A DNA stretch of 64,000 nt from NCBI GenBank assembly GCA_038501625.1, contig JAZAYU010000003.1:58501-122500 (forward strand), read 5' to 3'. Under the pieces are notes generated by a model. That model ran no database searches, had not been told where the DNA came from, and was given only the letters and a program-made list of their open reading frames with translations. Source of the stretch: Corbicula japonica. Lineage: Eukaryota > Mollusca > Bivalvia > Venerida > Cyrenidae. Every line of letters begins with the position of its first letter. Within the stretch, counting starts at the first letter, position 1. The position numbers were made by a program, and so were the translations under genes. Shown piece by piece: positions 36,069 through 46,100 of the stretch.

Positions 36069-36476
36069 AGAGATTAGCGTACTAGATATAACTTGTACAC
36101 TACCATAATAATTAATTTTAATTGTAATCTGATTAAATGCACAGTAATGTAAACTATGACAGTTTTATAGCACCCTCTAGCCGACATCTTTTTGTAACGC
36201 GATCACGCCAGATTTCAAATAATTAAAGAATGTCAAGAGTTATGACCCGGAAAATATTTAGTGATTAATGAATGAATGTCATTGAACTTCTTTCAAAAGC
36301 TACGTTGAGTTAACTAAGTGCTTATTTCCTGCATTAGAAACTTTGAATTAACAATATACCATTTCTAAATGCCCCAGTTAATTCCTTACATCATGTGTCT
36401 TTAATCTCTAATGTTTGTTATTGTTATATTTTATAATTTATAAAATCAATATAATATATATTATCTGAACGTAATT

Positions 36477-36970
36477 GTGATGGGCAACCCTTTTTATTTT
36501 CTGAAAACAAAACGTGAAAAATGCTTAACTTGTCCTGGAATAGCTACACTCACAATATACAGCCTTCTCACAAAGCCCAAAAGAAGAGAGCATACGAGAA
36601 CATGGACTTACACAATTATCTTTTTTTTTTCAAAACGACATCACAAACGATTAACTAGAAAAATTGATCGGCTGCCGACTTAAGACGGTTTGCAAGACAA
36701 TTTACCTCTGGTTTTAGAATGAACAAACGTCATACTTGCCCTAACATATAAGAAAACTTTGAAAGAAACTGAACATGACCAAAATTAAACTATTGCAGTT
36801 TCGGTGTGATTGAGTCTAATGGTGAACAGTAATGGAAATGCTTATTACTGCCACGCCGACTATCCTCGAGTTGAGCGTAACACTCAATTTATACATGTTT
36901 ATGGTACACTTTTGATCCATCCCAAACGATGGTATGCATATTTCGGTGAACATAAAATTTTCAGTGTGTT
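36477..36970. repeat. retroelement 3' remnants
   Basis: 36477-36760 resembles 16975-17240 (ACACTCACAATATACAGCC / ACAGCC...CAAAAAGCAGAGAGG), and 36790-36970 resembles 26330-26600 inverted. An open frame across it is not a gene. Confidence 0.5.
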
Positions 36971-37094
36971 ATTTTCAGAATAACAGTATTATATGAAACA
37001 ATTAAAGAACGAGAGTCAACAAATTACAACCTACGTATTATTGGCATAAGCATTTTATAAATAATTGTTATGGATTTTACTTTTCTGATTTCAG

Positions 37095-37190
37095 GAGGAC
37101 CTTGCTTTACCAATAAAGAAAACGTAACTCTGATCATATTTATGGATCTGCAATTGTTAATTATCCAATTGTACATAATACATACTGTCG
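37095..37190 (+). CDS. exon 1: short 5' UTR and signal peptide
   Basis: An acceptor-like TTCTGATTTCAG ends at 37094, suggesting an upstream non-coding exon. ATG at 37142 begins MDLQLLIIQLYIIHTV, a hydrophobic signal peptide, ending in phase 1 at GTAAGT. Confidence 0.65.
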
Positions 37191-40100
37191 GTAAGTCGGA
37201 TACTTTAACTTCCGCAAATAATAATATTCGTTTCTATTACTATTGCTTGTCGTCAATAGGATGGTCAACAGAAATGAATTGCGTTCCAATCTAGAAACAA
37301 AAATTAATACGAAGTACTATAAGTACATGTACTTAAAGATCTCATTTACTTATTGAGTGCGTTTTATACACCTTTGAAACTATTTCTTTAAGTAAGGTCA
37401 TGAATTATTATTCGTTTTCTCTCTGATCAAGTGTGACATTCGAAACATATAATTATATGTGGACTGCTGTCAGTATGTAAAGGTAGATATGTTTTCAAAT
37501 CAATAACATGTCGTTTTGCCAAGCACGTAATGTCCACGGTGAACAATGCATCCGACGAGCGATTTCACGTCGACGCATTCCTCCTTGGATAATGCCCAAA
37601 ACCTCGTGTCGCTGGTTGTCTGAAATGGCTACCAATCACCATTTCAGCTAATCAGATGCTTAAGGTTTGAGACTGGCTTCCAATCTCAGTTTTTTAACAT
37701 TCAGCCCTTTTCTCTAACAAGCTTGTGTATAATACCATATTTACCAATCTTCACGTAAGTATAATGCTTTAAGCGTAAGTGAATCATTTCACCCCTTGAA
37801 AGTATGATCTTCACTCTGAGACAAAATGACGAAACTATCCTTTGGCTGATACTTACATGCGCATATTTTATAGTTTTATCACTGCGTATATATTGTTGCA
37901 TTGAAAGCCTGGAATAAACAGATTTTGCTACATGACATAAACATAAAACATGCTTCGACAATGTTATTCGGTATTGAAACTTTTAAAAATCAAACTTTTT
38001 GGGCCAGTGGGATAGCCAGCAAAATAAATATGCATCATTTTCTATAAATAAGATTTAAATGGTTTTAATTAAATAATTATTGTGTATTTTTAAGTCTTAA
38101 TGTATGCTAAAAAAATGAAATATGCATAAGAGATCGGGATATTTTTTTATCTTTAAAGGTTTCTGCGTTGATTGTGTTACACTTTCACCCCAGTCCGTTG
38201 ACATTTGGGAGAATTCTGACGTTACACTGTATTGTACAAACCACGCTCAATACTTCAAAGCTGCTGGATGGCATATAAACGGTAAAATAGTAGCCGTGGA
38301 AAGAAATGAAGATATATGTAAAGCGTATGGCTTTCTAAAGAATGAGACGTTATACTCCTACAGCTGCCCTGATAACAGCACCTTCTCTGTGACTATTAAG
38401 AAGATCTCTCGTGAGTGGCATGAACGAACGTTGAGATGTTCGGATTCTGATTTGAATAACAGTAACGATGTCAAAATCTTTGTAAAAGGTAATCGAAAGA
38501 AGAATGTTTTCGACTTGATAGTTGGATGCAAATTATATATAAACAATGTTCAAGTTCTTTAGAAAACTTGGCTTCTGGAGTAATCAATAATATTTAGCGG
38601 CTAAAAGATATTAAGTAATTGCTACTTATAGAAGAAACTACCCAGTATACACATATAACTAATGCAATGTAAATGATAAATTACCTCATGAAGCTTTTAA
38701 CGAAAGTGCAGCAGTATGTATCATAATCATGTCAACGCATTTATACACAGTGTTATGTTGCAATTTACAATACACACTTATTGTGCCTTTAAAGTAGCAT
38801 AAAATAGTTAACTTTGTAATTCAATAACAAAGGTGTCAACTATGGACACATAATATTTACCTAGCCATATGCACATTGTAACTGATCCATGATCCAGTGC
38901 TTACTTACTTACATATGCTCAAGAAATAATTATAAATAAATAATAATATAAGCACAGTACATGATTTTTTGCCATAAATTGTGTTTTAGTTTCAAACAAA
39001 AAGTTCATAATTAGCTAATGGATACTCATTACTAAACATCATTTACTGATTATTAAAATGAAATAGTAATCATGATTATCCCATGTCAGGTTTGCCAAAT
39101 GAAAGTTATACATTTTCTCATCAGTAAATGTATTATATGTAATGGTTTTTTTTTTAAGTTAAGTATCACAGATTCAACAAAAAGTGGGAGAAAAGGTGAA
39201 GAGAAGGTGTTTAGGTGGGAAAGTGGAGATGGTCAAAATGGCTTTCAACACATTCAATCCTCAACCAATTTTCTGAATCAGATCTCAAAACCTAGCTTTT
39301 AAATAAACATTTATGTATTGACAGTACCATATATGTTTAAGTCATAAAAATAACGTTCAGAAAATAGAAAGGTTAATTGTTTTGTCATTTTATTGTACAA
39401 AATTAAACAACATAATGTAAACAACGATTTTTATTCGTTCTTAAAAATCTTGAAAAAAATATTGTTCATGTATTACAGTTACTACACAGACTGCAACCAT
39501 ATATCCAACAGAAAAAGAATTAACAACTAAGGAGAATGACAAATATGTTTTCATCCAGTGCATGTCAAACCAATGTAGACCAGAGCCCACATTTCTATGG
39601 TATAAGGATCACAACACGAATTCCACGGAGGATGACATTCTTTTGTGGAAAGACTTCCCTGATTCTGGTTTCAGCAATATGACTGAAAATTTCACAAGCA
39701 TATTAAACTATACACTTAACAGAACATTAAATGGCTGGTATGTTTTCTGTGTTGCAAACAACAGTCTAGATGATAGAATCATTTCAGACAAGATCTTCCT
39801 GGATATAACATGTAAGCAAACATTTCTTCTTTAGAAGTTTGTGGTAGTACAATAAATGGGTTTTATGAATTTCAAATTAAGGGCTTACCACATTCCCCCA
39901 ATCCTGTTCATCGATAAAAAGAAAATTATCAAAATCTCAATAACGGCAAAATGCCGTTAAACAAAACTTTGTATTATTAATATATCTTTACTTTGCGGAT
40001 GGGAAGACACGTTAGAACAGTAAGGAAAAATAGATCTAAAACTTCTATTTACATAAATTCTCAAAAAAACTAAACAACACAAAACATCATTTTAAATGCC

Positions 40101-43100
40101 CACATGAGTAATATGATACTGACAACAATTTATTGTGTCCTCGTGACTTAAAGTATGTAAACTTTACGAGATACATGTAAAAGTGTGTTTGTCCTTTAAT
40201 TTTCTGGTCGCTTCCTGGTCGCGTAAACGGATGACAATCACTGATTTCTCTTTTAATAGTTGAAAGTCTTTTTACAAAGTACAAAACATTTTCTCGTCAG
40301 TAACATTGCACTCACGTGTGAATTTAAAATTATGTTTTGTATTGCATAGTTTTTGTAAATTTATGTAAATACAATTTTGATGAATTTTAAGGTATAACTT
40401 GTTTTCTTTACTATTCTAACGTGTCTTACTGTACGCAAAATCAAGATACATATTTAACATTCATTTGTGCAAAGTTTCATTGAACGGCATTTAGCCCTTA
40501 TTGAGATTTTGATAATTTTCATTTTATTGATCAACAGAATTGGGAGGCGTGTGGCAAGCCCTTAATTGAATAAAAGGGAGTTGCACGAATATTTAAAAAT
40601 TGAATCATAATTATACTTTTGTCCATTATTTAGACAGATCACACATGTTACGTTTTAATATGCAGCTTATATTTTGTTAAAACTGTATTAGGTAATTTAA
40701 TGCGACAAGATTTGGAGCGCACAGTAAAATTCGGCTGTTAGTGGCGGAATTTTCATTTAAAACCAAAACACGTTCGTAAATAGGCGTCAGTTCCCGCAGT
40801 AATTTTTCGCTGATTTTGACTTTTGACAGAATGTACATTGAAACGAAGTAAGGGGCTCACATTTTCATAGAAAGGCGTGCAACAATACGGGTATATCAGT
40901 AATTTGACTTAGCATAACTGATTCATAATGACAATCATTTAAGACGGGGCGATTTTTTCTTTATATTTTAAAAGACCCCCCTGACAGACCAAGTATCGAT
41001 AATTTAGAGCCTGAGGGAGAATTTAGAGTGATTGAAGGCAATCATGCTACTCTTACGTGTTCAGTGACAGGAGGAAATCCTCTACCACAACTACAATGGA
41101 GTAGGAGTGGCAATGAAATGCAAACTTTAACTGGCAGCACAGTAACAAAGACTTTGTCCTGGCTGGCATATAGAGTAGATAAGGATATCCTGACATGTAC
41201 TTCCATTCACATTTATGGGAATCAAACAACAAGTGTAAAAATAACGGTTTTATGTATGTATAATTGACTCTACCTGTTTTATTCAATTCAGAATATCGTA
41301 ATTATTTGTAAAGTGGTAAATCTGATTTTTATGTAACATGTGAAAGTTTTTCTACTAAGTAATGTTTGAGCTTTGTTAGTCTAAAAGACCCTTACAAATC
41401 AAACATTTAAAATTAAATGCAGGGTTCTCTCTGAATAGTTTAACACAAGCTCAATTGGATTGTTCACCAAAGAGTATCAAGAAATGGAAGACGTATTTAT
41501 TACTTCACTGTAAAGTACTTTTTGACAAAAATATGTTTAATTTGATAATATATAATTTATTATTGATTAGCCTTTAAAAGTTAAAGCTGTGTGTTTGAAA
41601 GATGTACATGAAGTATATCCTCTTTTGTAACTATAGTTCCACCGGATAAACCAACATTCACAATGCGGTCTTGGTCTGGACAACGCTTTAATCTAAGTAA
41701 CGCCATGGATGTCATAGAAGAAAAACCGTTTACAATCAGCTGTTCAGCTATTAGCAACCCACCCGTATCAAAGTATACATGGTTTGGACTACAAGAAAAA
41801 AATATTTCTAGTCTATATAACGGAGATGCGAATCGGAGCCATACGGAAGCAATATGTCATGTTTTCAATCAAATGAAGGAAAGTAACTCAAATAAAATTG
41901 TTACGGGTTCCAACAGTTCAAGTCTTAAAGTAAATGTCATGTGTAAGTTTGTTTTGTTTTGTTTTTAATTGTTTCAATTAGATTTAAAGATGGCTTTAGT
42001 CATTAATTGCTACCGCGTAGATAAAGCTTAAGCAAATGGTAGTTTATATCAATGCACGGGATAACAACATGCACTCTTAAAAATGTGTTTTAGAATTTAA
42101 AAAATGCATAGCTGCATCTATGTTTCAACCATATAATAGCTTTAAATTATATTTTCCTGTGACATTAGTCCTAGTTATGTATCCATGACTTAAATGTATC
42201 TACTTAGTCTATATGAATGTTTTGAGGCTGAACCAATATAATTTCTAGAACTTTTCCTATATTTAAAAACTGACACTTTATCGTTTCTTTGAAAATAGAT
42301 CCCCCAGAGATTAACATGAAAAAAGGGGAACAGATGACAATTCAAGAAGGAGAACATTTTATCTATTCGTGCAATGTAACTCATGGAAATCCGAATGAAA
42401 CGAAAGTAGAATGGAACAGGGCCGACAAAACATGGGCCGGACAGCAATTGATATTGTCCAATGTCTCGAGAAATCAAAAGGGAGTCTATCAGTGTTGCGC
42501 CTATAACTGGATGGCTTCATCGGACGGGATCAAAAATGCGGGAATCGTCTGCGCGGATATTCAGCTGCATGTCGAATGTATGGACTTTTTCTTACACATT
42601 TAACTTAAACTAGGAGAAGGACTATGCGATTATTTACAACGTAGTTAAGAATCACACATTCTTATAACAATTAAGACGATACATTTCGTTATAATTATAA
42701 AATGGTTGTTTTTATTATTCTATTATTTTTGCTTTACAAAACTGTCAATTATAATATCGGTCTTTCTATGGGTAATTTGTTTGAATGAACTGCATTGATT
42801 TTCAATGATGTATTTCAAAACTTCATTACTTTATTTGCCATCGAAATAAACATTGTTTACTGTTTATTTGTATTTATTGATAAAATTTATCTACTTTTAA
42901 ATTATCTTATTTTACAATGTTCAACATTGCAGATAAGGCAAACGTGTTGAACTTATCTGTCAACAATCACAACGCACCCGCCAATCTAACAGTTAATGAG
43001 AATGATACAATAAATATATCGTGCGAATTAGAAGGAAACCCTATACCGGAAGCAGACCTGAAATTTCAAATGGCCTTTTTTATGAGAAAAACGCTGTTTG

Positions 43101-46100
43101 AAGAAAAGAAAATAATTCCGCCATTGCAAACATCACCAAACCTACGGCTAACAACGACGATGTATGCTAAATGTACTGATGCTGGGCTTTATACTTGCAC
43201 GGGTCGGAATAAACTTCACAATGGATTGGAGACAGTATCAAAAAGAAGTGTCACTTTATTTGTTAAATGTAAGTATTTTCACAAAAATCCGAAGTAATGA
43301 TGCTGAATTATCAAGCGTTGTTGAAAACTGGTATCATATACTTTGTTATGTTAAGTATATTTTCATACTAGATGGGTGTTCAGTTAAACACTTGTGTCGC
43401 CCTCTGGTGCTATGTCGGAATAAAAATGCAAGTAAAAAGGGGCATAACTCCATCAAAGAATTCAAAGAATTCGGCATCATCATGAGCGTGTTGTCATAAG
43501 CAGTATAATTTGAAAGTTTGATGTAAAAAGTATTTAGAAATGACAAAGTTATAGCCAACGTTAAGTTTTCGTGTAAAATCCAAGTACAAAAAGGAGCATA
43601 ACTCCATCAAATGTGACCTTGACCTTGAGAATTTGGCATCATCTTGAGCGTGTTGTCATAAGCAATATAATTTGAAAGTTTGATAAAGAAATATTAAGAA
43701 ATGGCAAAGTTATAGCCAACGTTAAGTTTTCGTGACGGACGGACGGACCGATGGACAGACCGACAGACGGACGGACGGACAAAGCGGTCCCTATGTATCG
43801 CCGTTTCTTCGAAGGGCGACACAAAAATCATCATTTATTATTACCAAGCATGCACTTGTGGAAGATGATAAGGATCAATTAAAGGTCCCTAGAAAATCCC
43901 TTAAGTGATACTGACCGAGGGGCTATGACTCTGTCAAATAAACCAATAGGAAACCCACGACGATATTTAAAACCGGAATAAGTTAGTCTTTATCGCGTCC
44001 TTCGTTTAATATCATACATGTACACAAGAACAAACAAGCTAATTACGTTTTTTGCAAAATAACAAATTGATTTGATTCTGATATTAATTCTAGTCTAGAT
44101 GTATTAAAAGAATTTAGATGGTAAATAATGGCATACATCATACTGTGTTGAGAGAACATCATTATTAATATGATACTGTTAAAAATTTCAATTGTTATAT
44201 ATTGTGTTAAAGATATTGCATCACATAAAAGAATTGTCATTTTTTAGAGTGTATAATGTGTTTCAGGTAAGCCAAGAATGTCTCCCTTTTATGAAATTTC
44301 CGCTGAAGTATACAGTGCAATTTCACGTGATGTGACATTAAGCTTTACAGCTCTTGCTTATCCTCTGCCGCCAGAATCTGGATACACTTGGTACAGGGAA
44401 AGCCTAGATGGCATCTCAACAGCTTTTAACAATTCATCAAGTGATAGGATAACCATAACTTCTTTCGGTCTGCAATCGAATCTAAGCATACGAAATGTAA
44501 CTCAGTCTGACTACGGTTTATATAAAGTAAAAGTGGAAAACGAATTAGGAATTGTTGAACATACTTTCAACTTAGCTAACGAAGGTAAAGTTAACTAACC
44601 AATTGGAATCAATATCAACTGAAGTTAAACATGCCTTATCTGCCACCTGCATTCAGCAACCACTTCCCTTAAACACCCAGTTAAAATATTCCCTTAACTG
44701 ACATTATGTTCTAAATTCCACCTGTCTTTAACAGCAGTATTAATCCGCCACTTTTTGTCACTCCCTTAGGTGGCTGCTTAAATCAGGTTTGACTGTATAT
44801 TCACTGTGTATTGATTGCACATTAATGTTGACTAAGACTATTTAATCTTTTGTAAACTTTCATATAACCTGTTCATACTACTACAATCAGATGTTCAGGT
44901 ATAGGTGACTTATAGGCCCATCGGGCCGGGTGCATGATATTATGACTATTTGACATTTGTATATAATTTGGTATATTGCACATGTCACTGAAATAAATAA
45001 ATACTTAGTTATAGAAAGATCCAAACAACAGGCACCACCTATATGAACGATAACACATATAATTTTAATTAAGGATCTTTTTAACAAAATTTATGGAAAT
45101 ATAAAAACTTATATTTATAAAACATTCACTCCAGTATATGTTGTTTTATTGATTAATTAATCAGGCCGTTGAGCTAGAATCTTTCACCAATTGATTTAAT
45201 CAAAAGTGTTATTCAACATTTGTTTTCATCTGCAAGTGATTCATACAAAAAAGAACATTTATTAAAGCAGAAAAAATACTTAATGGCATGGACAGTTCTT
45301 TTGATTAATAAAATTTTGCTTTTTACTACTGCCGCAGACTCTAGAAAGGATCCCAAACTACTCATAATTACAGTTAGTGGAGCAGCTGGTGGTGGGTTGA
45401 TTCTGCTTGTTTTCACTGTCGCTGTTGTTAGAATATGTAAAAGGTATTTCTTGACTTATGACAGTGAGGTATTTAATATTCTGTGCAGGACGAAGAACTA
45501 ATAGATTTCAATTACTATTAGGTAAATCAATATAAAAGATGGGAAATAATTATTTATTATTATGTTCAATTTGAATTTGATATAAAAATTGATTATGTCA
45601 AAGTTGTACGCAATAGTATAATATTATCTAGAATTGACTATATACACATACTATAAAAGGTATTAAAATACGTGAGTAGTTAATTTGCAGATAAAAAAAT
45701 TAACAAAACAGTAATAAACAATTTAAAAAAAAACGAGTGGGGCATGTTTTTTTAATTTTCTTAGAGTGTCTAATTGCGAAGCAATGGATTTATTCATTTA
45801 AGTGATATAATTTTGTAAAGGTACTGAGTGTTTTGACGTTTGATATCTCCAATAATACATTGCTGTATTTTACAATTTTATACATTTTTTTGTAAATTGC
45901 CTCAGGCAGTAAGGGAAACAACGTGCAAATCTTATTTCAATAATCATATTTTGGCATTCTATAAATAGTTGAGATTTAAATTATCCGACAACTAAAAACA
46001 AACATTATTATTTTCGCAACAAATGCTTTATCATCACCGCTAATATTCACATTATAAATAGTATTGCTTTTAACTTAGAAGATTTAGAAATGTCGGCCGG

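Noticed and set aside
43164..43499. Second frame over Ig domain 6 and intron
   Set aside because: Shadow of exon 7 in another frame plus intronic repeat.
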